A stretch of 60,695 nucleotides of DNA from Lactobacillaceae bacterium UBA5807 (GTDB lineage Bacteria > Bacillota > Bacilli > Lactobacillales > Lactobacillaceae), in NCBI GenBank assembly GCA_002418005.1, contig DIDF01000063.1:1-60695 (forward strand). Reading direction: 5' to 3'. A program made the translations under genes and the position numbers. Of this stretch, positions 9,058 to 16,631 are shown piece after piece; position 1 is the stretch's first letter; every line of letters begins with the position of its first letter. The notes beneath the pieces were generated by a model. That model had not been told where the DNA came from. It saw only the letters and a list, made by a program, of their open reading frames with translations, and made no database searches.

Positions 9058-9276
9058 ATGATTTTTAAAGTATTATACCAACCAGCAGAAGATGAAAGCC
9101 CACGTAGAGAAACTACGAGATCCCTTTATCTCGAAGCTGAAAATGAAGTTGAAGCAAGATCACTTGTTTCAAAAAACACTAAATACAATATTGAGTTTAT
9201 CGAAGAATTAACAGGTAAACATCTTGAATATGAACAAAAAAGCCCAGATTTTAAATTAACGGAGTTCAATAAATAA
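9058..9276 (+). CDS. rpoY: RNA polymerase epsilon subunit
   Basis: Small auxiliary subunit of Firmicute RNA polymerase (YkzG/DUF1447), 72 residues: MIFKVLYQ at the start and a conserved YLEAENEVEAR segment. ATG 9058 is used, with AAGGAG about 9 nt upstream; a TTG directly before it adds one residue. The gene ends in TAATG, overlapping the rnjA start by one base. This pairing with RNase J1 is characteristic of Bacillales and Lactobacillales. Confidence 0.92.
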   Translation: MIFKVLYQPAEDESPRRETTRSLYLEAENEVEARSLVSKNTKYNIEFIEELTGKHLEYEQKSPDFKLTEFNK

Positions 9277-10967
9277 TGAAAAAATTAAACGTCAAGAATA
9301 ATGAGGCGGCGATTTATGGTGTCGGCGGTCTTGGCGAAATTGGTAAAAACACTTATGGTGTCCAATTTCAAGACGAAATCATCTTGATTGATGCTGGAAT
9401 TAAATTCCCCGAAGACGAACTTTTGGGAGTTGATTATGTAATTCCTGACTATCAATACCTAGTTGACAACAAAGATAAAATTAAAGCCTTAGTTATTACC
9501 CACGGTCATGAAGATCATATTGGAGGAGTTCCCTACCTTCTCCAAGTTTTAAACGTGCCTGTATATGCCGGACCATTGGCAATGGCTCTCATTAAGAACA
9601 AATTGGAAGAGCATGGTCTTTTAAACACTGCAGAATTACACATTATCCACGAAAATACCATTTTAAAGTTTCGAAAAATGAAGGTTTCCTTCTTTAGAAC
9701 TACTCATTCGATTCCTGATACTTTAGGAATTGCAGTTCACACTCCGGTGGGAGTCATTGTTGAGACTGGTGATTACAAATTTGATTTAACTCCAGTCACA
9801 AACCAAGCACCCAATTTGCAGGAAATGGCCCGCTTAGGAGCTGAAGGTGTTCTTTGTTTGATGTCTGACAGCACCAATGCGGAAAAACCAGTCTGGACGA
9901 AGTCAGAAAAATGGGTTGCTAATTCTATCGCTCAGATATTTGATACAATCCAAGACAGAATTATCTTTGCAACTTTTGCATCGAATATTTCCCGAATTAA
10001 AACTGCAATTGAAAATGCCCTCGCCCATGGCCGAAAAGTTGCTGTATTTGGTAGAAGTATGGAATCAGCCATTGTTAATGGCCGAGAACTTGGCTATTTG
10101 GACGTGCCAGATGATGCTTTTGTTGACGCCAACGAGCTCCAGTCGCTTCCGGCTAACAAAATAATGATATTATGTACCGGGTCACAAGGTGAACCAATGG
10201 CTGCCCTATCCAGAATAGCTAATGGTACTCACCGTCAAATCTCTATTCAGCCTGGTGATACGGTTATCTTTTCAAGCAACCCAATTCCTGGAAACACAAC
10301 AAGTGTTAACAGCGTAATCAATAAGCTTGAAGAAGCCGGTGCTCACGTTATTCACGGCAAAGTGAATAACATCCATACTTCTGGGCATGGCGGCCAGGAA
10401 GAACAAAAACTAATGCTTCGTTTGATGAAGCCGAAGTTCTTTATGCCAATTCATGGTGAGTATCGAATGTTAAAGATTCATACCGAGCTTGCAGAACAAT
10501 GTGGAGTTCCTTTAGATCACAGTTTCATCATGCAAAATGGGGATGTCCTAGCTTTGTCTAAAGATACTGCCCGTTTAGCAGGCCATTTCCAAGCTGGAGA
10601 TGTTTACATTGATGGCAGTGGAATCGGTGATATAGGTAGCATCGTATTAAGAGACCGTCAGCTCCTTTCAGAAGAAGGAATTGTTGTCGTTGTCGCAACT
10701 ATCAACTTACATGATCAAGAAATTCAATCAGGCCCAGATATACTTTCTCGAGGCTTTGTTTACATGCGAGAATCTGGAGAACTATTAGATGAAGGACGCC
10801 GATTGATATTTAAGACAATTAGAAAATCAATGCGGGGTAAGAAAGCCTCAGAGTCTTCAATCAGAAACGCCGTAATTGATGAGCTCCAAGAATTCTTATA
10901 CCAAAAAACTGAACGTCATCCGATGATTTTACCAATGTTGATTATGAACAATAAATCCAACAAATAA
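9276..10967 (+). CDS. rnjA: Ribonuclease J1
   Basis: Metallo-beta-lactamase/beta-CASP ribonuclease with 5'-3' exo- and endonuclease activity, central to mRNA decay and 16S rRNA maturation in Firmicutes. 563 residues. The zinc motif is HGHEDH (76-81); the beta-CASP region and the C-terminal domain are complete. Translation is coupled to rpoY through a TAATG overlap. Confidence 0.96.
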   Translation: MKKLNVKNNEAAIYGVGGLGEIGKNTYGVQFQDEIILIDAGIKFPEDELLGVDYVIPDYQYLVDNKDKIKALVITHGHEDHIGGVPYLLQVLNVPVYAGPLAMALIKNKLEEHGLLNTAELHIIHENTILKFRKMKVSFFRTTHSIPDTLGIAVHTPVGVIVETGDYKFDLTPVTNQAPNLQEMARLGAEGVLCLMSDSTNAEKPVWTKSEKWVANSIAQIFDTIQDRIIFATFASNISRIKTAIENALAHGRKVAVFGRSMESAIVNGRELGYLDVPDDAFVDANELQSLPANKIMILCTGSQGEPMAALSRIANGTHRQISIQPGDTVIFSSNPIPGNTTSVNSVINKLEEAGAHVIHGKVNNIHTSGHGGQEEQKLMLRLMKPKFFMPIHGEYRMLKIHTELAEQCGVPLDHSFIMQNGDVLALSKDTARLAGHFQAGDVYIDGSGIGDIGSIVLRDRQLLSEEGIVVVVATINLHDQEIQSGPDILSRGFVYMRESGELLDEGRRLIFKTIRKSMRGKKASESSIRNAVIDELQEFLYQKTERHPMILPMLIMNNKSNK

Positions 10968-11002
10968 TTCAAAAGTCATGTTTAACGGTGACAAAGATTA
11001 TT

Positions 11003-11046
11003 AAAAAACTTGTTCATCGAAAATTCGATAATCAAGTTTTTTTTAT
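11003..11046 (+). terminator. Terminator of rpoY-rnjA
   Basis: Outer arms AAAAAACTTG / CAAGTTTTTT with an inner ATCGAA/TTCGAT stem, followed by further T on the plus strand. It starts 36 nt past the rnjA stop. Confidence 0.85.
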
Positions 11047-11091
11047 ACATAGTATAAAAACGTTCCAGTAACTATGATGGAGGAAATAAAG

Positions 11092-12045
11092 GTGACACGA
11101 AATTATTTTATTATCGTCAACCCAAAGGCAGGCGGGGGCAACGTCAAAAAACTCTGGCCAAAAATTTATGCTCGCTTAAATGATTTAGGGCTAAATTTTG
11201 AGACTTTTTTTACTCAGTATGCTGGCCATGCAGTGGAACTATCTCAGCAAATCCTGACGAAAATATTTGCTAACAATATTGAAAACCCAATAATCGTGAT
11301 TGCTGGAGGAGACGGGACCTTACATGAAACGGTAAGAGGTTGTTTCAAATATTTTGGCGAAAATCCTGATTTTCCTCAAGTCCCCATCGCCGTCCTTCCT
11401 GTAGGTTCAGGAAATGATTTTGCAAGAACCGCTCACATTCCTGCTAGATGGGAAGCTGCTTTAGAATCGATTCTTAATAATGATGGCCCAAGAGAACTAA
11501 CAATTGGTCATTACACTGATTTACTCACTAATAACGAAGGAGTTTTTGTCAACAATTTTGGAATTGGTTTTGATGCTTCTGTGGTAAATGTAGCTGACCA
11601 ATCAGAATTAAAAAGTAATCGGTTCATTAGTCGGTTTAGTTATATGGGTTCCGTTTTGAAAGTTCTTACTACTTTTAAGGGATTTCCAATTGAGTTTAAA
11701 ATTCCAGACAGAAATATTCATTTTAAAAAAACGTTCCTTTTTACCATCACGAATATTCCCTACTTTGGCGGTGGGATCAATATTGTTCCTCAGGCTTCTT
11801 TGTTTGATAATCATTTAGACTTGGTAATTATTGAAAAGCCCAGCATTATCCATATTTTGACAATTGTTGCCACGATTTTCTTTAAAAAACACCTTAGCCT
11901 TGGATACGTCCATCATTATTCATTAGAAAGTTTCATTGTAAATTCTAAAGAAAAAAATCTGGCTCAAGTAGACGGTGAAGTCCTTTCTAAGCCAAAATTC
12001 AGCCTAAAATACGATACCAAAAAATACCTTTTTTGGATCAAGTAA
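11092..12045 (+). CDS. Diacylglycerol kinase family lipid kinase (YegS/DgkB-like)
   Basis: Lipid kinase of the DAGK catalytic family, 317 residues from GTG 11092 (MTRNYFIIVNPKAGGG). GGAGG lies 8 nt before this GTG; an upstream ATG at 11074 would place the ribosome binding site inside the gene. The NPKAGGG loop (10-16) and nucleotide-binding GGDGT (72-76) are clear, and PVGSGNDFA follows. Related proteins recycle diacylglycerol from lipoteichoic acid synthesis, but this one could be a homologue of unknown lipid substrate. Confidence 0.88.
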   Translation: MTRNYFIIVNPKAGGGNVKKLWPKIYARLNDLGLNFETFFTQYAGHAVELSQQILTKIFANNIENPIIVIAGGDGTLHETVRGCFKYFGENPDFPQVPIAVLPVGSGNDFARTAHIPARWEAALESILNNDGPRELTIGHYTDLLTNNEGVFVNNFGIGFDASVVNVADQSELKSNRFISRFSYMGSVLKVLTTFKGFPIEFKIPDRNIHFKKTFLFTITNIPYFGGGINIVPQASLFDNHLDLVIIEKPSIIHILTIVATIFFKKHLSLGYVHHYSLESFIVNSKEKNLAQVDGEVLSKPKFSLKYDTKKYLFWIK

Positions 12046-12083
12046 AAACCCTTTTAGATGTAACTTTTTATCTATTTTTAAAA

Positions 12084-12118
12084 CAAAAAGGAATGACAAA
12101 AATTGTCATTCCTTTTTA
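12084..12118. terminator. Bidirectional terminator after the lipid kinase gene
   Basis: Arms AAAAAGGAATGACA and TGTCATTCCTTTTT with a 5-nt loop. It lies between the convergent lipid kinase (plus) and the small 12136-12348 gene (minus) and has T-runs on both strands. Confidence 0.9.
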
Positions 12119-12135
12119 CTTTATATTTTATAGCC

Positions 12136-12348
12136 CTAATCTTCTGAGGCATCCATAGCTTCAAGAATCATATTTAAAGCTTCACATTCGTGATTTAACT
12201 TGTTCATCTCATTGCCAAACTGCGGTTGAATAACCACCGTTTCGGTTGAAGAATTTGTTTCAATTTTTTCGGATTCTTTGGCTTTTAAAGATTTAAGCTT
12301 TGATGTAGCTTCTTTATATTGCTCAAGAATTTCTAACTTATTACTCAT
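12136..12348 (-). CDS. Small protein of unknown function, 70 residues
   Basis: Mostly charged, with two predicted helical segments (about 1-28 and 45-66) separated by a Ser/Thr/Gln-rich middle. No Cys, no membrane segment. It is very likely expressed: a good promoter lies upstream (12392-12420), GGGAG precedes ATG 12348, and a terminator follows. I do not recognise the family. The heptad-like spacing of Leu, Ile and Met suggests helix pairing, which is inference. Confidence 0.65.
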   Translation of the reverse strand: MSNKLEILEQYKEATSKLKSLKAKESEKIETNSSTETVVIQPQFGNEMNKLNHECEALNMILEAMDASED

Positions 12349-12391
12349 AGCTATAAACTCCCTTAAACTGTGACTTGAACTAAACGCATAT

Positions 12392-12420
12392 ACTATAACA
12401 CGCCCGTGTGAGATTGTTAA
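12392..12420 (-). promoter_or_regulatory. Promoter with a palindrome in its spacer
   Basis: On the minus strand TTAACA (12420-12415), a 17-nt spacer and TATAGT (12397-12392). The spacer contains the inverted repeat ACACG-GG-CGTGT (12409-12398), ending at the base next to the -10 box, where a repressor would block polymerase. It drives the 70-residue gene at 12136-12348. Confidence 0.6.
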
Positions 12421-12491
12421 TGCAATTTATTTACAATATCTGAAATAATATCAGATTATTTTGAAAATTTCAAGTTGTTAATGAGATTATC

Positions 12492-13409
12492 TCATTCATA
12501 TTGTCGCTGTATCTGGTCAGCTGTTGGGATTGAAGGCAAAGCCCCCATTCTTTGAACAGTCAAAGAAGAAGCTTTTTGAGCATAAACTAAAGCATCCTCA
12601 ATATTGGAGAGATCAGAATTAAGTTGAAAGCTAAGAGCACCTATAAACGTGTCGCCAGCCGCAGTTGTGTCAACGGCGTGAACCTTAAACGCAGGAACGA
12701 AACCATTTTTTTCAGGGGTGTTGAAATAGGCTCCATGATGCCCAGCGGTAATAATTAAATTTTGAATCCCAAAAGCCTTGAATTTTTCGGCATTCAAATC
12801 CATCGACTCACGATTTTTAACCGGTATTCCAGTCAATTTAGCACTTTCAGTTTCATTAGGGACAATCAAATCAACATAGTTTGACAACTCATCAATCAGC
12901 CGCTCAGCAGGAGCTGGATTTAAAATGGTCATCACCCCATGTTTTTTTGCCATTTTAAAAGCAGCTAATATAACCGCTTGAGAAATCTCAAACTGAGAAA
13001 TCAATATATCAGCACTCGCTATTAAATCCTCACAATCACTAAGGTCATCTGCAGTCATCGATTGATTAGAACCACCATAGACCATAATACTGTTTTGCCC
13101 TTTTTCATCCAGAAGAATGACTGCAGAACCAGTACCAACCGTTTCAGTAATTTTTACTTTGTCGGTATGGATGTTGTTTTCTTTAAGCTCATTCACCATG
13201 AACTCACCGTTTCCATCATCGCCAACTTGGCCAATAAAACTGACATCAGCACCCGAGCGGGCAGCAGCTACCGCCTGATTTGCGCCTTTGCCGCCTGCAG
13301 AAGTAGTTTTACTTTTAGCCTTAATTGTTTCACCAGGCTCGGGCATCTGGGTAATATGAAATGTAGTGTCAACATTTAGACTTCCCAGAACAACAACCTT
13401 ATTTTCCAT
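12492..13409 (-). CDS. rbsK: Ribokinase
   Basis: PfkB-family kinase: ribose + ATP to ribose 5-phosphate. 305 residues. N-terminal GGKGANQAVAAAR (39-51) and the C-terminal catalytic loop DTTAAGDTF, where the aspartate is the base; the anion-hole Gly-Ala is Ala-Ala here, as in many ribokinases. AAGGAG precedes ATG 13409. It follows its regulator gene by 55 nt. No ribose transporter or pyranase (rbsD/rbsU) is nearby, so uptake must be encoded elsewhere or the substrate comes from nucleoside breakdown. An IR (AATGAGAT/ATCTCATT, 12480-12496) overlaps the stop. Confidence 0.9.
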   Translation of the reverse strand: MENKVVVLGSLNVDTTFHITQMPEPGETIKAKSKTTSAGGKGANQAVAAARSGADVSFIGQVGDDGNGEFMVNELKENNIHTDKVKITETVGTGSAVILLDEKGQNSIMVYGGSNQSMTADDLSDCEDLIASADILISQFEISQAVILAAFKMAKKHGVMTILNPAPAERLIDELSNYVDLIVPNETESAKLTGIPVKNRESMDLNAEKFKAFGIQNLIITAGHHGAYFNTPEKNGFVPAFKVHAVDTTAAGDTFIGALSFQLNSDLSNIEDALVYAQKASSLTVQRMGALPSIPTADQIQRQYE

Positions 13410-13464
13410 AATTTGCTCCTTGAAAAAGAATTATTTGAACGACCCCTTAAAACTAAACGAACAT

Positions 13465-14484
13465 CTAATTAATCTTTTTGACACTACCTCGTTTAATTAG
13501 TTGAATTGGCAAAGATATCTTTCGACCAGATTCAAGAGAGCCATTATTTCCGCTTTCAATTCGTTCAATAATTAATTTAGCCGCAGCTTGACCCATCTCT
13601 AACGCAGGTTGATGGACAGTACTTAATTTAGGATCAACATATTTTGCCCAATCAATATCATCATATCCAACAACAGATATATCATCCGGAATTCTTAAAC
13701 CTGCTTCTTTTATACCTCGATAAAGCCCAATTGCCAGTTCGTCATTTACCGCGAAGATAGCAGTAGGTTTAGCGGCGACTGCTTTATTTGAAACGTCATA
13801 CCCACCTTTTTTGCTCAAATGAGTATAGATAATTTGGTTATCAGAAATTGTTACACCATGGTCTTTAAACGCGTCTCTAAAACCTTGTAGTCGTTTGCGA
13901 ATGTTCACCGTTGGATCATCTCCAGCGACAATTACAATTCTCGTATGGCCATTTTCCAACAAATAATTAGCCACCTTAGCCCCACCTTCATAATTAGCAA
14001 CATCAATTGGATCCTCTTGGGCGCTTGGAGCCTGGTCAATTAAAATATATGGGATATGATTTTGGGAAAGGATACTATCAATGTAATCCACATCCGAAAC
14101 CGGGCTAGAAATTATCATCCCATCGGCAGCTCGTCTTATAGATTCCAATAAATATTGATTTTCTAGCTCCCGGTCATTATTTGAGGCAAACACCAAAGGA
14201 ACGTATTCTTCTTTTCTAGCTTCATTTTGAATCCCAGCAGAAAAAATGGCAAAAAATGGGTTGCTCAAACTAGGAATTAAAACTCCAATTGTCTTGCCGG
14301 TTTTACTGATTAAATTCTGGGCATTAAAATCCGGAATATAACCCATATCTTTTTGAAGGGCTTTAACTTTTTCTATCGTTTTGGTGCTAAAACGGGCATC
14401 CTTGCCATTTAAAATTTGAGAAACCGTTGTTACAGAAACCCCAGCTTTTTTGGCTAAGTCAGTTATGGTTACCTTTTTTGTCAT
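13465..14484 (-). CDS. rbsR: LacI-family transcriptional regulator, probably RbsR
   Basis: 339 residues: N-terminal helix-turn-helix (about 4-27, TDLAKKAGVSVTTVSQILNG) and hinge, then a periplasmic-binding-protein-like ligand domain. LacI-type repressors respond to sugars and often to CcpA-linked signals. Being directly upstream of ribokinase on the same strand, it most likely controls ribose use; it is then the first gene of its own operon. ACGGAGAG precedes ATG 14484. The ligand is inferred from context only. Confidence 0.85.
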   Translation of the reverse strand: MTKKVTITDLAKKAGVSVTTVSQILNGKDARFSTKTIEKVKALQKDMGYIPDFNAQNLISKTGKTIGVLIPSLSNPFFAIFSAGIQNEARKEEYVPLVFASNNDRELENQYLLESIRRAADGMIISSPVSDVDYIDSILSQNHIPYILIDQAPSAQEDPIDVANYEGGAKVANYLLENGHTRIVIVAGDDPTVNIRKRLQGFRDAFKDHGVTISDNQIIYTHLSKKGGYDVSNKAVAAKPTAIFAVNDELAIGLYRGIKEAGLRIPDDISVVGYDDIDWAKYVDPKLSTVHQPALEMGQAAAKLIIERIESGNNGSLESGRKISLPIQLIKRGSVKKIN

Positions 14485-14529
14485 TGCGACTCTCCGTCTT
14501 TTCTGAAAGGGAATTCATTACTTTTTAAA

Positions 14530-14569
14530 AATAGGCATCAGATCGAAGTGTTTCGATTTAATGCCTATT
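14530..14569 (-). terminator. Terminator after the aldo/keto reductase gene
   Basis: Arms AATAGGCAT (14530-14538) and ATGCCTATT (14561-14569), with an inner ATCGAA/TTCGAT pairing. On the minus strand a T-run follows. It closes prs-aldo/keto reductase and separates it from rbsR. Confidence 0.85.
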
Positions 14570-14593
14570 ATAGCAACCAATAAGGCCGCAAGT

Positions 14594-15583
14594 CTATTTT
14601 TTTATGATATTATCAATTTGTTTTAATTCTTTGTCAGTAAAGGTAAGATTATCCAACGCCTTAAGATTATCTTCAAGATGTTCAATCTTTGATGCTCCAG
14701 TAACAATACTTGCAACTGTTTTAGTATGAAGCAACCAACTGATGCTCATTTGTGACAGCGTTTGACCACGATCTTGAGCAATTTGATTGAGTTCATTAAG
14801 GCGTTTTACCAAATCCTTAGTGCCATGCTTCATAACGAATTCGTTACTCCAGTGGACCTTCAAATTGTCATCCATGCCATCAAGATACTTATTAGTCAAT
14901 AATCCTTCTGCCAGTGGCCCATAAGCAACCAAAGCTTTTTTATCATCAGCTAAAACCTTGAGTAGCCCATCATCTTCGATTGATCGATTAAGCATATTGT
15001 ATGAAGCCTGATTTACAACAAATGGGGTGTGTAGGTCATTAAAGTATTTAGAGATTTTGGCAGTTTGTTTTGCGTTGTAATTTGAAATACCAACGTATAG
15101 GGCTTTGCCAGATCTAACAATGCTGTCCAAAGCCTCAGCAGTTTCTGCTAAATTAGTATTTGGATCAAACCGATGACTATAAAAAATGTCCACATAATCC
15201 AAACCCATTCGTTTTAAGGATCCATCAATTGCGTTAATTAATGTTTTTCTAGATGAAAAGTTACCGTAAGGCCCAGGCCACATATTAAATCCAGCTTTGG
15301 TAGTAATAACCAGTTCATCACGATAAGGCTTCAGATTAGCTTTATAAACGTCAGCAAACATTCTTTCCGCAGCACCAACTCCAGGGCCATAATTATAAGC
15401 CAAATCATAACTAAAAATCCCGAGATCAAACGCTTTAAGCATTACTTTTTCACTGTCACCATAATTGGCATCATCACCAAAGCTATGCCACATGCCAAAT
15501 GAAATGGCGGGAAGTTGTAAACCGGAGTCACCTGCTCTTCTGACAACAGCCTTATCATAACGGTCATCGCTTGCTTTATACAT
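14594..15583 (-). CDS. Aldo/keto reductase, YghZ (glyceraldehyde-3-phosphate reductase)-like
   Basis: NADPH-dependent reductase with a TIM barrel, 329 residues. The catalytic set is visible: D in DLAYNYG with its Tyr, Lys in TTKAGFNMWPGPYG and His in FYSHRFD. The WPGPYG insertion and SHRFDPNT match the YghZ group, which reduces L-glyceraldehyde 3-phosphate and methylglyoxal in E. coli; the true substrate here is unknown. GAGGTGATAAAAG precedes the ATG. It lies 23 nt behind prs, so it is probably co-transcribed with it. Confidence 0.85.
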   Translation of the reverse strand: MYKASDDRYDKAVVRRAGDSGLQLPAISFGMWHSFGDDANYGDSEKVMLKAFDLGIFSYDLAYNYGPGVGAAERMFADVYKANLKPYRDELVITTKAGFNMWPGPYGNFSSRKTLINAIDGSLKRMGLDYVDIFYSHRFDPNTNLAETAEALDSIVRSGKALYVGISNYNAKQTAKISKYFNDLHTPFVVNQASYNMLNRSIEDDGLLKVLADDKKALVAYGPLAEGLLTNKYLDGMDDNLKVHWSNEFVMKHGTKDLVKRLNELNQIAQDRGQTLSQMSISWLLHTKTVASIVTGASKIEHLEDNLKALDNLTFTDKELKQIDNIIKK

Positions 15584-15606
15584 TCTTTTATCACCTCAAA
15601 TTTATT

Positions 15607-16566
15607 TTATCTACCAAAAAGTCTTCCGACTGATTCTTGATTATGAATTAAAGTGATCGCTTCGCCAAACAGCTTATCAACAGAAACTATGTCAAGTTTA
15701 CCGAGTAAATTAGCTTGGGACTGATCAATAGAATCAGTTATGATGACTTTTTGCAGTTCTGAATGACCCAACCTTTGTTGAGCATTACCAGAAAAAACAG
15801 CATGAGTCGCCATCGCGTAAACTTGGGTAGCCCCAAATTGAGTAAGAGTTTTAGCCCCAATCGAAAGTTTGACACCTGTGTCAATCATATCATCAACAAG
15901 CACTGCTCTTTTCCCTTTAACGTTTCCAATCACCGATTCAGGAATTGTGTTGGCATCTTCAGGTGAACGATTATCAACGATTGCAATGGGAGCATTTAGT
16001 AACTCTGCAAATCTGCGTGCCCGAGAAACGCCTGTGTGATCTGGAGAAACAACAACTAAATTATCTGCCCCATAAGTGTCTTTAAAATGGTTTGCCAACA
16101 AAGTTGCTGCTCGTAGATGGTCCACAGGAATGTCAAAAAATCCTTGGATTTGATCGGCATGTAAATCAAGCGTTACTACGCGATCCACTCCATCCATTTC
16201 CAAGAAAGAAGCAACCAACTTTGCAGTAATTGGTTCTCTAGATCTGGCTTTCCGATCAGAACGGGAGTATCCATAATAGGGAATAACAACATTAATGGAT
16301 CCTGCACTAGCTCTTCTTAAAGCGTCAACCATGATCAACAATTCCATTAAGCTGGAATTTACTGGATCAGAAATTGACTGGATGACATAAACTTCATCAC
16401 CACGAATACTTTCATCAATGCTGATTTTGATCTCATCATCACTAAATCTTGCTGCAGTAACTTTGCCCAAAGAAACTCCAACCGCATCAGCAATTTTTTT
16501 GGATAATGCATGATTGGAATTGAGCGCAAATAATTTAATTCTAGGTTTAGAATTTAACTCTGGCAT
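15607..16566 (-). CDS. prs: Ribose-phosphate pyrophosphokinase
   Basis: Makes PRPP from ribose 5-phosphate and ATP for purine, pyrimidine, NAD and histidine synthesis. 319 residues from ATG 16566 (MPELNSKPRIKLF); GGAGGG lies about 5 nt upstream, and a longer reading from 16578 would overlap it. Seen: DGE-like DDEI, the YYGYSRSDRK flexible loop and the PRPP-binding VDDMIDTG motif. The pyrophosphate loop reads PDHTG rather than the common PDHGG. Lactobacilli often carry two prs genes, and this may be the second type. Adjacent genes supply (rbsK) and use (HisG) its substrate and product. Confidence 0.93.
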   Translation of the reverse strand: MPELNSKPRIKLFALNSNHALSKKIADAVGVSLGKVTAARFSDDEIKISIDESIRGDEVYVIQSISDPVNSSLMELLIMVDALRRASAGSINVVIPYYGYSRSDRKARSREPITAKLVASFLEMDGVDRVVTLDLHADQIQGFFDIPVDHLRAATLLANHFKDTYGADNLVVVSPDHTGVSRARRFAELLNAPIAIVDNRSPEDANTIPESVIGNVKGKRAVLVDDMIDTGVKLSIGAKTLTQFGATQVYAMATHAVFSGNAQQRLGHSELQKVIITDSIDQSQANLLGKLDIVSVDKLFGEAITLIHNQESVGRLFGR

Positions 16567-16631
16567 GATACCCTCCACAATGTCCTGTTTAATAAAATAA
16601 TACCATAATTGTTTTACAGATTGAAAACATT

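Noticed and set aside
12438..12496. Inverted repeats near the rbsK stop as a terminator
   Set aside because: Arms are short and no good T-run follows on the minus strand; noted in the rbsK entry only.
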